Of a DNA stretch of 64,000 bases, positions 40,695 to 49,650 are shown in pieces. This DNA comes from an uncultured Eubacteriales bacterium (GTDB taxonomy: Bacteria > Bacillota > Clostridia > Oscillospirales > Oscillospiraceae). The notes beneath the pieces were generated by a model. It made no database searches, was not told where the DNA came from, and saw only the letters and a program-made list of their open reading frames with translations. The stretch's first letter is position 1. The number at the start of each line of letters is the position of its first letter. The translations under genes were made by a program, and so were the position numbers. Where the stretch lies: the NCBI GenBank assembly GCA_900079765.1, contig LT599017.1, forward strand, positions 1,240,001 to 1,304,000, given 5' to 3'.

Positions 40695-41816
40695 ATGGAA
40701 GAATTCTTTATCTGTAGCGGCTGCGGAGAGGAACACCCGATTTCAGAGCGTACCGTACTTAACGAACAGGAGCTGTGTGAGCGCTGTCTGGTAGAGGAAA
40801 CAATCCTCTGCGCCAGATGCGGGGAGCGTATCTACCGGGATGACAATGCCGGGAATGACGATACACCTCTTTGCCAAAGTTGCTATGACCGCTATTACAG
40901 CAGCTGCATCCGCTGCGGCGTTCCAGTTCACAACGATGACGCGTTCTATGCCGCTGATGACGGTGACGAGTGTGAACCCCTTTGCTCTGAATGCTACCAT
41001 CACACCGAGAATGGAAAGCCCATCCATGAGTATTCGTACAAACCAGACCCCATCTTCTATGGCGAAGGCGACCGTTACTTTGGCGTAGAGCTGGAGGTAG
41101 ACGGAGCCGGTGAGCTTGGCAGCAACGCCCGGGTCCTCTTGACCGCTGCCAATACCCAGGAGGAGCACGCCTACTGCAAGCACGACGGCTCTCTGAATGA
41201 CGGCATCGAAATTGTCACCCACCCCATGACGCTGCGCTATCATCAGGATACCATGCCCTGGCCCTGTGTGCTGCACGCGGCCCTTGATATGGGGTATACC
41301 AGCCATCTAGCCAGAACCTGCGGCCTTCATATCCATGTGAACCGTACCGCCTTCGGGGATACGGAGCAGCAGCAGGACATAAGCATTGCCCGCATCCTCT
41401 ACTTCTTCGAGAAACATTGGGAGGAGCTTTTGAAGTTCAGCAGACGGACGGAAAGCCAGCTGAGACACTGGGCGGCACGGTACGGCTACAAGGAGCAGCC
41501 GATGGATATCCTGGACCACGCAAAGAAAGGCTGTGGCAGTGAGCGATATTCCTCGGTCAACCTGGTAAACCGAGAGACCATTGAATTCCGCATCTTCCGC
41601 GGAACCCTTAAACTGAATACGCTTATCGCCACGCTGCAGCTTGTAGACAAGATCTGTGACGTGGCGATTTCTTCGTCCGACGATGAGCTAAAGGGCCTCT
41701 CCTGGACCTCTTTCGCGGCCTCTCTCAGCGCCGAGCAGTCTCCCGAGCTGGTGCAGTACCTGAAGGAGCGCCGCCTGTACGTCAACGAGCCTGTTGCGGC
41801 AGAGGGGGAAGTCTGA
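40695..41816 (+). CDS. Amidoligase family protein with N-terminal zinc ribbons
   Basis: The 373-aa protein starts with a Cys-rich module (CSGCGEEH, CERC, CARCGER, CQSC, CIRCG, CSEC) of three zinc-ribbon-like repeats to about residue 100. The amidoligase fold then shows RYFGVELEVD, AYCKHDGSLNDGIEIVTHP, CGLHIHVNR and NRETIEFRIFRGTL. Such COOH-NH2 ligases act in peptide tagging or cell-wall-like modification. It is paired with a glutamine amidotransferase gene with a one-base overlap, as in known amidoligase operons of mobile elements. Confidence 0.85.
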   Translation: MEEFFICSGCGEEHPISERTVLNEQELCERCLVEETILCARCGERIYRDDNAGNDDTPLCQSCYDRYYSSCIRCGVPVHNDDAFYAADDGDECEPLCSECYHHTENGKPIHEYSYKPDPIFYGEGDRYFGVELEVDGAGELGSNARVLLTAANTQEEHAYCKHDGSLNDGIEIVTHPMTLRYHQDTMPWPCVLHAALDMGYTSHLARTCGLHIHVNRTAFGDTEQQQDISIARILYFFEKHWEELLKFSRRTESQLRHWAARYGYKEQPMDILDHAKKGCGSERYSSVNLVNRETIEFRIFRGTLKLNTLIATLQLVDKICDVAISSSDDELKGLSWTSFAASLSAEQSPELVQYLKERRLYVNEPVAAEGEV

Positions 41817-42754
41817 TGTGCTGTCTGTTCGGTCTAATAGATTACGGGCACACGCTCTCCGGCAAGCAAAAGTCCTACATCATTTCCACTTTAGCCACCG
41901 TATGTGAGGCCAGAGGGACCGATGCTACCGGCATTGCCTACAACTCCGGGGGCCAGCTCCGGATCTACAAGCGTCCAGTCCCGGCCCACAAACTGAAATT
42001 CCGTATTCCCAACGACGCATCGGTCATTATGGGACATACACGCATGACCACCCAGGGCAGTGAAAAGAAGAACTACAATAACCATCCGTTCCGAGGCACG
42101 GCAGGGGGAAAGCCCTTCGCCCTGGCCCACAACGGCGTACTGCATAACGATATCCTCCTGCGCCGAGAACTGCACTTGCCCAAAACCAGTATTGAAACAG
42201 ACAGCTTTATCGGCGTCCAGCTGATTGAGCGGCAGAGAACCTTAGGGTTCGAGAGCCTCAGGGCCATGGCAGAAAAGGTGGAAGGGGCTTTTACGTTCAC
42301 CGTTATGGACGACCTGGATGCCCTCTATATCATCAAGGGAGACAACCCTATGTGCCTCTGTCACTTTCCAAAGCGGAGGTTCTACCTCTATGCCTCTACA
42401 GAGGAGATTATGGGACTGACGCTCAGGTGTTTGGGCCTGACCTCTGAGAAACCACGGAAGGTGCCGGCATGCTGTGGCGACATCCTGCGTATAGGCCACG
42501 GCGGGGAGATCACCAACGGCACATTTAATACCTCGTTCCTGCTCCAGTACCGCTATGCGTCCTACTGTGCACCGTTCTATCACCCTCAGACAAACAAGAC
42601 GGCTGGCCGGGCAAAAGCGAACCGCACTTATCTTGACGAACTGAAGTCCTTCTCTATGTCCTTTGGCTACAGCCCTGAGGAAATCGACGCGCTGGCTGAC
42701 CAGGGCTATGAACCGGAAGAGATCGAAGAAATATTGTACTGTGGATGGACATAA
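41816..42754 (+). CDS. Class II glutamine amidotransferase
   Basis: The 312-aa protein has the Ntn nucleophile Cys2 (MCCLFGLIDYG), the RGTDATGIAY and MGHTRMTTQG loops, ALAHNGVLHND and SIETDSFIG. It liberates ammonia from glutamine for the upstream amidoligase; the partner gene and one-base overlap support this. A C-terminal helical tail (ALADQGYEPEEIEEILYCGW) has no recognised role. Confidence 0.88.
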   Translation: MCCLFGLIDYGHTLSGKQKSYIISTLATVCEARGTDATGIAYNSGGQLRIYKRPVPAHKLKFRIPNDASVIMGHTRMTTQGSEKKNYNNHPFRGTAGGKPFALAHNGVLHNDILLRRELHLPKTSIETDSFIGVQLIERQRTLGFESLRAMAEKVEGAFTFTVMDDLDALYIIKGDNPMCLCHFPKRRFYLYASTEEIMGLTLRCLGLTSEKPRKVPACCGDILRIGHGGEITNGTFNTSFLLQYRYASYCAPFYHPQTNKTAGRAKANRTYLDELKSFSMSFGYSPEEIDALADQGYEPEEIEEILYCGWT

Positions 42755-42759
42755 ATAGG

Positions 42760-42788
42760 TTGTATTTATCCTACAATTAGTGTATAAT
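42760..42788 (+). promoter_or_regulatory. Promoter of the phd-doc operon
   Basis: TTGTAT (42760-42765) and TATAAT (42783-42788) are separated by 17 bases, 23 bases ahead of the Phd start. Confidence 0.8.
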
Positions 42789-42811
42789 AGAACCACAAGG
42801 AGGTGTGCACC

Positions 42812-43054
42812 ATGAATATCAACACTGACAGCATGGTTTCTATCACAGAGGCGAATCAGAACTTTTCTAAGGTTGCCCGGCTGGTGGATGAGCGCGGCAC
42901 TGCGGTGATTCTAAAGAATAATGTCCCCCGCTACCTCGTCATTGACTTTCAGCAGGCCGAGGGGGAGCAGTCCGTGTCCGACGAGGATGTACGCTCCATC
43001 TCCAAGCGGTTGATTGCGAAGAACCGCAAGGCGTATGAGGAGCTTGCTAAATGA
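42812..43054 (+). CDS. phd: Phd-type antitoxin
   Basis: The 80-aa protein has the Phd/YefM motif (MVSITEANQNFSKVARLVDERGTAVILKNNVPRYLVID). The start is the ATG at 42812 with GGAGG eight bases ahead. The acidic C-terminus (SVSDEDVRSISKRLIAKNRKAYEEL) would bind and block the Doc toxin. It overlaps the toxin gene by four bases and probably represses the operon. Confidence 0.92.
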   Translation: MNINTDSMVSITEANQNFSKVARLVDERGTAVILKNNVPRYLVIDFQQAEGEQSVSDEDVRSISKRLIAKNRKAYEELAK

Positions 43055-43428
43055 TACGCTTAACGGTGGAACAGGTAAAGCTCCTCCACAGCGATCTGAT
43101 GTCTGAGACGGGGGGACTCGATGGGCTCCGCGATGCTGATTTATTGGATTCAGCCCTAAATGTTTCATTCCAGACCTTTGATGACCAGCCGCTATATCCC
43201 TCTTTGCAGCAGAAGGCGGCAAGGCTTTGCCACTCGCTGGTGCAGAATCACCCCTTTGTGGATGGAAACAAGCGAATTGGCGTTCACGCCATGCTGGTAT
43301 TCTTGTCTCTCAGTGGTGTAGAGCTGGACTATATGCAGGAAGAGCTGATTGATTTGGGCCTGGGGCTAGCTGCCGGCAAGGTTTCATACGAAGAAGTGCT
43401 GCGGTGGATACTAGGCCATCAGCAGTAG
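43051..43428 (+). CDS. doc: Doc-type toxin (Fic fold)
   Basis: The 125-aa toxin has the HPFVDGNKRIG motif and the GGLDGLRDADLLDSAL start of the Doc family. Doc phosphorylates EF-Tu to stop translation. The overlap with phd makes the pair a complete addiction module that stabilises the element. Confidence 0.93.
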   Translation: MIRLTVEQVKLLHSDLMSETGGLDGLRDADLLDSALNVSFQTFDDQPLYPSLQQKAARLCHSLVQNHPFVDGNKRIGVHAMLVFLSLSGVELDYMQEELIDLGLGLAAGKVSYEEVLRWILGHQQ

Positions 43429-43439
43429 GAAAGAGCGGC

Positions 43440-43468
43440 GGCGCCACTGAGTGAAACAGTGGCGCCGT
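43440..43468 (+). terminator. Terminator of phd-doc
   Basis: GGCGCCACTG and CAGTGGCGCC around a 7-base loop, followed by GTCTTTTC. Confidence 0.85.
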
Positions 43469-43530
43469 CTTTTCATATTCCAGAGTTCCAATGTTTCAAT
43501 AGCGTATACCCATGCGAGACACATAAAAAG

Positions 43531-43596
43531 AGTCCCAATAGGGTCGGTTTCCGGGTTTCAAGACGTCTCTCCCCGAATACTAACCCTATTGGGACT
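43531..43596 (-). terminator. Terminator of the Fic operon
   Basis: AGTCCCAATAGGGT and its complement pair across a loop of about 38 bases; on the minus strand the stem is followed by CTTTTT. Confidence 0.75.
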
Positions 43597-44189
43597 TATT
43601 TCGTTTCAATGATACGGTCAAAGGCCCTGCGCATTGTGTCAACGATTCCGCTGGCTGCGTGTATGGTAGCAAGCATCATTTCGTCACTGTCTATTGCCGC
43701 AAAATTTAACTTGTACCCTGCCCTGGCTGCCAGCTGCCGGAAATAGAGCCGCTGTACACGGCCATTGCCCTCACGGAAAGGGTGCAGGTAATTGATAGAT
43801 ATATAGAAGTCCACCAATTCTTCAAGAAAAGAATCTCTTGGCAGATTACAGAAATAATCCATTTGCTTCAATCGGCTAAAGCAAGCGGCGGCCAGTGTTT
43901 CTAAATCCTCCACAGGGCAGAATCTGGTGTGCTGCTTACTTAAATTAACTGTCCTCAATTCTCCGGCCCAACCATACAGACTTTCAAATACAAATCGGTG
44001 AAGCCTCCGATAGTAAGTGAAGTCCAGCTCTTCCACAAAGGGAAAAAGCTCAAATTGGAGAGATCGCGCCGTGGTTACCAAGGTCTCACTCTCTTCCAAC
44101 TGCTTTTGATTTTGAATATCCAACTTATTTATTAAAATAGAGGTCCCGGGATAACAGTCGCTGCTTTGCGCATCAATGCTATACGACAT
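43596..44189 (-). CDS. Fic-domain toxin
   Basis: The 197-aa protein has the Fic core. HPFREGNGRVQRLYFRQLA supplies the catalytic His and the GNGR loop, and YGWAGELRTVNLSK is the flap region. Fic enzymes transfer AMP from ATP to target proteins. The small upstream gene, three bases away, carries the inhibitory antitoxin motif, so this is a VbhT/VbhA-type pair. Confidence 0.92.
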   Translation of the reverse strand: MSYSIDAQSSDCYPGTSILINKLDIQNQKQLEESETLVTTARSLQFELFPFVEELDFTYYRRLHRFVFESLYGWAGELRTVNLSKQHTRFCPVEDLETLAAACFSRLKQMDYFCNLPRDSFLEELVDFYISINYLHPFREGNGRVQRLYFRQLAARAGYKLNFAAIDSDEMMLATIHAASGIVDTMRRAFDRIIETK

Positions 44190-44192
44190 GGC

Positions 44193-44369
44193 TTACTCCT
44201 TATATCCTGCACCGATCTGCTTCAGGCAATCCTCCAGCGTACAGTCACCTGCGGCAATCGCCACACACATGCTCCAAATTTGTTCTGTGACGGTCAGTCC
44301 CTCCATTTGAGCGGACATAAGGAGGTTATCAAAGATATCAGGCAGCATATTCATTTGTGCTTCAGGCAT
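44193..44369 (-). CDS. VbhA-like antitoxin of the Fic protein (58 aa)
   Basis: This is a small gene from an ATG at 44369 to a TAA at 44193. The product MPEAQMNMLPDIFDNLLMSA continues QMEGLTVTEQIWSM and ends QIGAGYKE. Residues 19-24, SAQMEG, fit the class I antitoxin inhibitory motif (S/T)xxxE(G/N), in which the Glu displaces ATP in the Fic active site. It is three bases upstream of the fic start, the standard order. This is the strongest argument that the Fic protein is a toxin. Confidence 0.85.
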   Translation of the reverse strand: MPEAQMNMLPDIFDNLLMSAQMEGLTVTEQIWSMCVAIAAGDCTLEDCLKQIGAGYKE

Positions 44370-44408
44370 AACATCACTTCCTTAGAGATAGTTTACCACG
44401 AAAAGGAG

Positions 44409-44972
44409 ATGTCAGCAATTAAAATTGGTTATATCCGAGTCAGTACCGAGGAGCAGAGCACCCTGAGGCAAGAGGCCATCATGGGTGATCTGGGTGTGGA
44501 CGAGGTTTACATAGATAAGGCCAGCGGAAAGAATACCGACCGACCTGAGTTGCGCAGGATGCTCCACTACGTCCGGCGGGGCGACACAGTCATTGTGGAG
44601 TCCATCAGCAGGTTTGCGCGTAACACGCGAGACCTGCTGGACTTAGTGGAGCAGCTTGCGGCGAAGGAGGTCGGGTTTGTATCTAAAAAGGAGGCCATCG
44701 ACACCAGCACACCCACAGGAAAGTTCATGCTCACTGTTTTCGGTGCGGTAGCCGAGCTGGAGCGTGAGTACATCCTCCAGCGCCAGCGGGAAGGTATTGA
44801 GATTGCGAAACGCCAGAGCGGCAAGTATACCGGTCGCAAGTCCATTCAGCACCCGGACTTCCATAAGGTAATTACCCATTGGAGGGGCGGTAATATTACT
44901 GCCACTCAGGCCATGAGACAGCTTGGGATGAGTAAAGCGACCTTCTATCGAAAGGTGAAAGGGATTAGCTAA
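44409..44972 (+). CDS. Serine recombinase (resolvase family)
   Basis: The product is 187 aa from an ATG behind AAGGAG. IGYIRVSTEEQ contains the catalytic Ser, followed by SISRFARNTRDLLDLVE with catalytic Arg pair and the GAVAELEREYILQRQREGIE helix. The C-terminal HTH TATQAMRQLGMSKATFYRKVKG completes the resolvase/invertase layout. It could resolve multimers of the excised element. Confidence 0.92.
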   Translation: MSAIKIGYIRVSTEEQSTLRQEAIMGDLGVDEVYIDKASGKNTDRPELRRMLHYVRRGDTVIVESISRFARNTRDLLDLVEQLAAKEVGFVSKKEAIDTSTPTGKFMLTVFGAVAELEREYILQRQREGIEIAKRQSGKYTGRKSIQHPDFHKVITHWRGGNITATQAMRQLGMSKATFYRKVKGIS

Positions 44973-44977
44973 CAAAG

Positions 44978-45304
44978 CTAATCCCTTTTATCATCAATCG
45001 CCAGTAAGAACATTTTCAGTATGCTCTCTATGTAATGAAGCTTATTCGGTGGACACTGCTGGAGCATACGCGTGGTTGCGCTGACATCGTTCGCTTCCTC
45101 TGTGCCAAAGAGGATGTAGTCGGTGGATAGGTGCAGAACCTCTGAAATGCGACACAGGGTGGGAACCGACATACCTTTCAAGCCCAGTTCTATATCCGAG
45201 CAAAACTTTGGGGTTACGTCCAATTGCTCGGCAAGCTGCTCTCTGGTGTATCCAAGAAATTCCCGCTGCTTGCGGACCCGCTGACCAATCAAAGTCCATT
45301 CCAT
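44978..45304 (-). CDS. XRE-family transcriptional regulator
   Basis: The product is 108 aa from ATG 45304, with GGGGTG upstream. The HTH_3 motif is RVRKQREFLGYTREQLAEQLDVTPKFCSDIELGLKGMSVPTLCRISEVL. The C-terminal part is short and helical. It is convergent with the resolvase gene, and the next rightward unit starts 143 bases away, so it may repress that promoter. Confidence 0.88.
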   Translation of the reverse strand: MEWTLIGQRVRKQREFLGYTREQLAEQLDVTPKFCSDIELGLKGMSVPTLCRISEVLHLSTDYILFGTEEANDVSATTRMLQQCPPNKLHYIESILKMFLLAIDDKRD

Positions 45305-45371
45305 TGTAATCACCCCGACAGTTTTATCCAGTTTAACCCTACAAGATACTTTTATAAATAAACTTTAGGGG

Positions 45372-45400
45372 TTTACAAAATGGAACTATTAGGGTATATT
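45372..45400 (+). promoter_or_regulatory. Promoter of the 58-aa membrane/lipoprotein unit
   Basis: TTTACA (45372-45377) and TATATT (45395-45400), 17-base spacer. TAGGG-containing repeats nearby (45316-45322, 45366-45370, 45390-45394) could be an XRE operator. Confidence 0.6.
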
Positions 45401-45447
45401 CGTATTAGATTTAGGTTACTAAATAGAAGAGAGAGGACGAAATTAAA

Positions 45448-45624
45448 GTGGTATTGTTTATTTATGCTTGGGCAGGTTATTGGGCAGCTGGACAAGTTCT
45501 TTACAAGAATAAGATTGTGTTTAGAAAATTTGGCGTCTTATTCTTTGAAAAACTGATTCTAGGTATCTTTCTCGGTTGGATTCTGATTCCAATTGCTTTA
45601 ATTAGAATAATATTTGGTGTTTAG
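45448..45624 (+). CDS. Small membrane protein, 58 aa
   Basis: The GTG start follows GAGAGGACGAAA. Two hydrophobic segments (MVLFIYAWAGYWAAG and LILGIFLGWILIPIALIRII) flank a short basic loop. The TAG is 14 bases before the lipoprotein start, so the genes are co-transcribed. Not recognised. Confidence 0.6.
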   Translation: MVLFIYAWAGYWAAGQVLYKNKIVFRKFGVLFFEKLILGIFLGWILIPIALIRIIFGV

Positions 45625-45638
45625 TGAGGAGAAACTTA

Positions 45639-46061
45639 ATGAGAGTAAAAAGGATTACCGCTATACTTATGCTCCTTGTAGCGCTTCTTGTAACTGTGAC
45701 TGGTTGCTCCGACGAACTTCCTTCCGGCTTACCCGATGTTTATGAAATAGCTAAGATAAATGTTGAGAATAATCTTGTTTCACCATCAAGCGCAGTATTT
45801 CCTGAATTCGATGATAGCTTCGTGGAATACAGCAGAAGCATTTTGGAGGATGTAGGCAAGGGGACGCTAGAATATAGGGTCTATGAAGTCAACGCCTATG
45901 TAGATTCGGAAAATACATTTGGAGCCATGGTGCGTACCCACTTCTTTGTAGAGGTGTACGCTTATGTAGACGACTATAATTCCCCAAAGTTTGGTGAAGA
46001 GGGCATTCACAAGAACATTGAGGATCATTATTATACCATTATTCTAAGTCTAAATGGATAG
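45639..46061 (+). CDS. Lipoprotein, unknown function
   Basis: The product is 140 aa from ATG 45639 (GGAGAAA upstream). The signal peptide is ITAILMLLVALLVTVTGC with lipobox VTGC, so it would be acylated at Cys and exposed outside. The mature part is a small beta-rich domain with EYRVYEVNAYVDSENTFGAMVRTHFFVEVYAYVDD in order. No family recognised. Confidence 0.7.
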   Translation: MRVKRITAILMLLVALLVTVTGCSDELPSGLPDVYEIAKINVENNLVSPSSAVFPEFDDSFVEYSRSILEDVGKGTLEYRVYEVNAYVDSENTFGAMVRTHFFVEVYAYVDDYNSPKFGEEGIHKNIEDHYYTIILSLNG

Positions 46062-46075
46062 AGAATAAATTCAGA

Positions 46076-46114
46076 AAGAGCGGTGAATCTCAACTGAGAT
46101 TTACCGCCCTTTCC
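46076..46114 (+). terminator. Terminator after the lipoprotein gene
   Basis: AAGAGCGGTGAATCTC pairs with GAGATTTACCGCCCTTT around a short loop. Confidence 0.8.
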
Positions 46115-46119
46115 ACTAC

Positions 46120-46505
46120 ATCCTAGACAAGTTGAGTGCTTAGGCGCAAAAAAAGCTCACTATCCACAGGTTTAATGATGAAGATTTCTTTGTCCCCTAG
46201 AGTGAAAGATTGGAAGGCTCTAGGGAAAGTTTTGTAACCATAATGGTTATGGCGCATTGTTTTTATGCAGAGATTTATTACATGGATATAATTATACCTA
46301 GTTGAATTTTTTGTATAATACTATATAATGTTGGTGGAAGTTAAATATTAAGAAAGCATGTTACAGTAAATTAGCGTTAGTCCAACTTCCTCTAATAGCA
46401 ATACTGCGTAATTCAAGTAGGATCATCGGAAATTAATTTAAATGGCAATGAAGATATAATTGCTACGTTTTATATCAAACTATAGTATATAAAAGAGGAA
46501 TTGTT
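46120..46505. other. AT-rich non-coding region before the OLD-like gene
   Basis: No frame with a start is visible. The segment 46276-46343 (TATTACATGGATATAATTAT and following) resembles 49776-49838 upstream of the GGDEF gene, about 75% by eye, suggesting a shared promoter/att-like sequence. Function unknown. Confidence 0.45.
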
Positions 46506-47990
46506 ATGGAACTAAAAATGGAAATTACAAATGTGAAGTGCATAAAAAAGCTGCAATTTACTTTCCCACTGGATTCTGGTATTTATGCAATTACGGGAGA
46601 AAATGGATGTGGCAAAAGTACGCTTATTGCATGTGCATCTACTGTTTTCTACCAGATGCCAATGTATGATTATTTTGGAAGGCCAAACGGAGCTATCATT
46701 AATTTTTCCATAGATGCAGCTATAAGAGGCTGGAACTACACCAATAATCACTGGAATAAAGCGAACACGGGCAATCCGATGAAGATTAATGGTTTCTATG
46801 AAGGTAGCATTATCTTTGGAAATCGATTTAAGGATACGAGTTTTTCTGTAATACGTATTTTAGATGAGTTGCAGAAAAATGATTTGCAAACTGCGGATGA
46901 TTTTGTAAGAACAAATTTAGGGCTTATCTTACATAACAATCCAGAATATTACAAAAAATTATATGTATTGAAAAAAACCGTTGCAATGAAACAGAAGTTA
47001 TCCGGCGATCCATATTTTATTGAAACCCTCCAAGGGGACTTAATTAGTCAAGCTCGAATGTCTACAGGAGAAAATTTATTGGTAAGTGTTCTCCATTCTT
47101 TAAAAATATTACATAATAAACGAACAATACACAATGATGGGCGCCCATGTATCGTCTTCTTGGATGAAATAGAGCTTGCGCTTCATTCATCAGCTCTGCG
47201 CCGGCTAATTCTTTTCTTGAAAGAAATCGCAAATTTTTTGAATTTAGCAATTTTTTTCTCCACGCACTCACTTGAATTGTTAAGAGAAATAAAGCCTCAA
47301 AATATTTACTATTTGCAATATAATGTTGATGATTCTATCTCTGTAACAAATCCATGTTATCCAGCATATGCAACAAGAAACTTGTATAGTGACGATGGCT
47401 ATGGAAACGACATGGTAATTCTTGTAGAAGACGATTTAGCTAAAATCATTGTAGAAAAAATTATGTTTAATAAATGCTTATTGCAAAATATACGGGTTAA
47501 AGTTCTCCCAACGGGCGGTTGGACTAATACTATCACCATGGCATATGATATCACATCAACCAACCTTTTACTCAAAGGCACAAAACTGGCAATTGTCTTG
47601 GACAAAGATATTCAAAAGGATGTTCCAGCCTTTATTAGAAATCACAAAGAATGTAGTGGTCTAAAAATTGATTTTCTACCCATTAAGAGTTTAGAAAAAT
47701 ATCTTCGTGATAATCTATTTATTAAAGTTGATGCCGCCTTTTTTTCTGAACTTGATAGTTATATCTTTTTAAAAACCCCGTTAGCAGAATTACTAAACAA
47801 GTATAAGAGAGAAAATAAAAAAGATGATTCTGATGGGAAAATCCTATATGGATATCTATTGAATGAACTAAAATCTATGCGTAAAGATCGAGATGATTTA
47901 GCAGAAGTTGTTGTTCGGTATATAATGATTCATGAAGCAACAGAAGTTAGCGAGCTGGAAGAATACTTAAAAGGTAAAATACAAGGCTAA
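46506..47990 (+). CDS. OLD-like ATPase with TOPRIM nuclease domain (defence candidate)
   Basis: The 494-aa protein has Walker A GENGCGKST at residues 31-39, an STGENLL signature-like segment, Walker B CIVFLDEIELALHSS near 216, and the FFSTHSLELL His loop. A C-terminal TOPRIM follows with ILVEDDLAKIIVEKI near 305 and IVLDKDIQKD near 361. The combination is that of the OLD family of nucleases, which act in antiphage defence and in phage exclusion. It is a single AT-rich gene in the element. Confidence 0.82.
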   Translation: MELKMEITNVKCIKKLQFTFPLDSGIYAITGENGCGKSTLIACASTVFYQMPMYDYFGRPNGAIINFSIDAAIRGWNYTNNHWNKANTGNPMKINGFYEGSIIFGNRFKDTSFSVIRILDELQKNDLQTADDFVRTNLGLILHNNPEYYKKLYVLKKTVAMKQKLSGDPYFIETLQGDLISQARMSTGENLLVSVLHSLKILHNKRTIHNDGRPCIVFLDEIELALHSSALRRLILFLKEIANFLNLAIFFSTHSLELLREIKPQNIYYLQYNVDDSISVTNPCYPAYATRNLYSDDGYGNDMVILVEDDLAKIIVEKIMFNKCLLQNIRVKVLPTGGWTNTITMAYDITSTNLLLKGTKLAIVLDKDIQKDVPAFIRNHKECSGLKIDFLPIKSLEKYLRDNLFIKVDAAFFSELDSYIFLKTPLAELLNKYKRENKKDDSDGKILYGYLLNELKSMRKDRDDLAEVVVRYIMIHEATEVSELEEYLKGKIQG

Positions 47991-48149
47991 TTATTTATAT
48001 ACCAATGGAAGCAAAATGAACTGCGTTTAATGTATGCATGCTGAAAGGGATAGGCGCATGATAGCAATGTGGTAGTTTTAATGGTTTATATCTTTATAGT
48101 TTGAATATATTTAGTGGCCGTAGCCCAAGCGGTCTGCGGAGGACATTAA

Positions 48150-49208
48150 ATGGCGTGGTGGAAGAGATTTCAACAAAACAATATACATGACCACCTGCTT
48201 CGGGCAGCTATGGCCGCCGTCGGGTGTATGTTTGCAGTTTTTTTATGCAATGCTTTGGGACTTCAGAACGCATCTTCCGCCGGAATTATTACGCTTTTAA
48301 GCCTGCAAAGCACCAAAAAGGAAACATTGCTGACCGCACTGCGGAGAGGGTGGGCATTTGCCATGGCTGTGGCGATTGCCTTGGTGTGTTTTTCTGTGCT
48401 GGGGTACACGCTTTTGGCATTTGGCGTGTATGTGATGTTCTTTGTTTTTGTGTGCCGGCTTTTTGCGCTGGAGAATGCCATTGCCATGTGTTCCGTGCTG
48501 ATAGCGCATTTCTGGCTTGCGGAGAATATGGCATGGGGCCTTGTATGGAATGAGGCGCTTCTTTTGCTTCTCGGCGCGGGAGTGGGCATACTCTTGAACC
48601 TTTTTTTGCCGAGACAAATTAGCGCCATACGCAAAGGGCAGCGGCAGGTGGAGGAGCAGTTTCGCCGGATTTTATTGCAAATGGCGGAAAACATGGCAGA
48701 CGCGATTTCCGGGGAAGAAATATGCCCCGCATATTCGGCACCGGCGGCGGAAGCAGAGAATATACTGGTTGAACTGGAGCAAACCCTGCTGCAGGTGCAC
48801 GAGCAGGCTGAAGCCGTTGCGGGCAACACTCTGACGGTGGATGCCCGTTATTATTCTCAGTATATTGAAATGCGCAAAAACCAGTTGGCTGTGCTACGGC
48901 GTATGCAGGAGGATATTTCTCGTATGCGCTGTATTCCGAAACAGGCTGGCCCGATTGCGGCGCTCTTACAGAAGATCGCCACTTCCTTTCATGAATATAA
49001 CAATTCTGAGGCGCTCCTAGTCTATGTGCGCGCCCTGCACGAAGACTTTCGTGAAGACGAGCTCCCGATAGAACGGGCAGAATTTGAGGCTCGCGCTATG
49101 CTGTTCGCGCTACTCGGTGATATCGAATATTTCCTGCTGCTAAAAAACATTTTTTCTAAAAGCCTTACATGGGAGCAAAAAAAGCTGTTTTGGCCGGACA
49201 ACGAATAA
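48150..49208 (+). CDS. Aromatic acid exporter-like membrane protein
   Basis: The 352-aa protein has an N-terminal block of six hydrophobic helices to about residue 155. Its opening (HLLRAAMAAVGCMFAVFLCNALG and STKKETLLTALRRG) is like that of ArAE/FUSC proteins, and a soluble helical C-terminus follows. The proposed function is export of aromatic or amphipathic compounds. It lies within the element, has higher GC than its neighbours, and may be an accretion from the host. Confidence 0.75.
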   Translation: MAWWKRFQQNNIHDHLLRAAMAAVGCMFAVFLCNALGLQNASSAGIITLLSLQSTKKETLLTALRRGWAFAMAVAIALVCFSVLGYTLLAFGVYVMFFVFVCRLFALENAIAMCSVLIAHFWLAENMAWGLVWNEALLLLLGAGVGILLNLFLPRQISAIRKGQRQVEEQFRRILLQMAENMADAISGEEICPAYSAPAAEAENILVELEQTLLQVHEQAEAVAGNTLTVDARYYSQYIEMRKNQLAVLRRMQEDISRMRCIPKQAGPIAALLQKIATSFHEYNNSEALLVYVRALHEDFREDELPIERAEFEARAMLFALLGDIEYFLLLKNIFSKSLTWEQKKLFWPDNE

Positions 49209-49650
49209 ATGCAAGGAGGGGAGTCTCTGCTCGGATATGGCTTGACATCAGTCTGAGGATAGCGTGGCATGGGATGTATTTATGATATCGTATTAGAGCA
49301 TCATTAAATTTGTAGATGAAAATAGGCTTAATAAGATCTATTGAATTTTGCCAAATGTTTATAATTAGAAAAGTAAGAAAGGCCAATATTGTTATTGAAT
49401 CTATTACTTGGGCGTGCAGCTTAATGCCTCGAATTAAATGGTACTGTGTTGTCTAAGGCTACTTCAACGTTGCGGGTTGTGGTAGGTTTATTGGTTCATA
49501 TAGTTTTGGTGCCGTAATGGTGACACGAGTTAAGTGAATATATTGCCTAAGAAAAAATAAATACACTGAAAAATAAGCAGAATGGAAGCTAAAGGATATA
49601 ATACAAGCAAATATAAGGTAAAAAATGATCTGAATAATTATGTTTTGCCT
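49209..49650. other. Gene-free AT-rich stretch before attR
   Basis: No supported frame; it probably holds remnants of element ends. The sequence TGAATATATTGCCTAAG and similar are AT-rich without ribosome sites. Confidence 0.45.

Noticed and set aside
48112-48145. tRNA-Leu-like 5' fragment (GCCGTAGCCCAAGCGGTC)
   Set aside because: No complementary acceptor end or D/T-arm could be folded downstream.
49209-49650. Possible small frames on either strand
   Set aside because: They lack ribosome sites and codon bias, and overlap AT-rich non-coding sequence.
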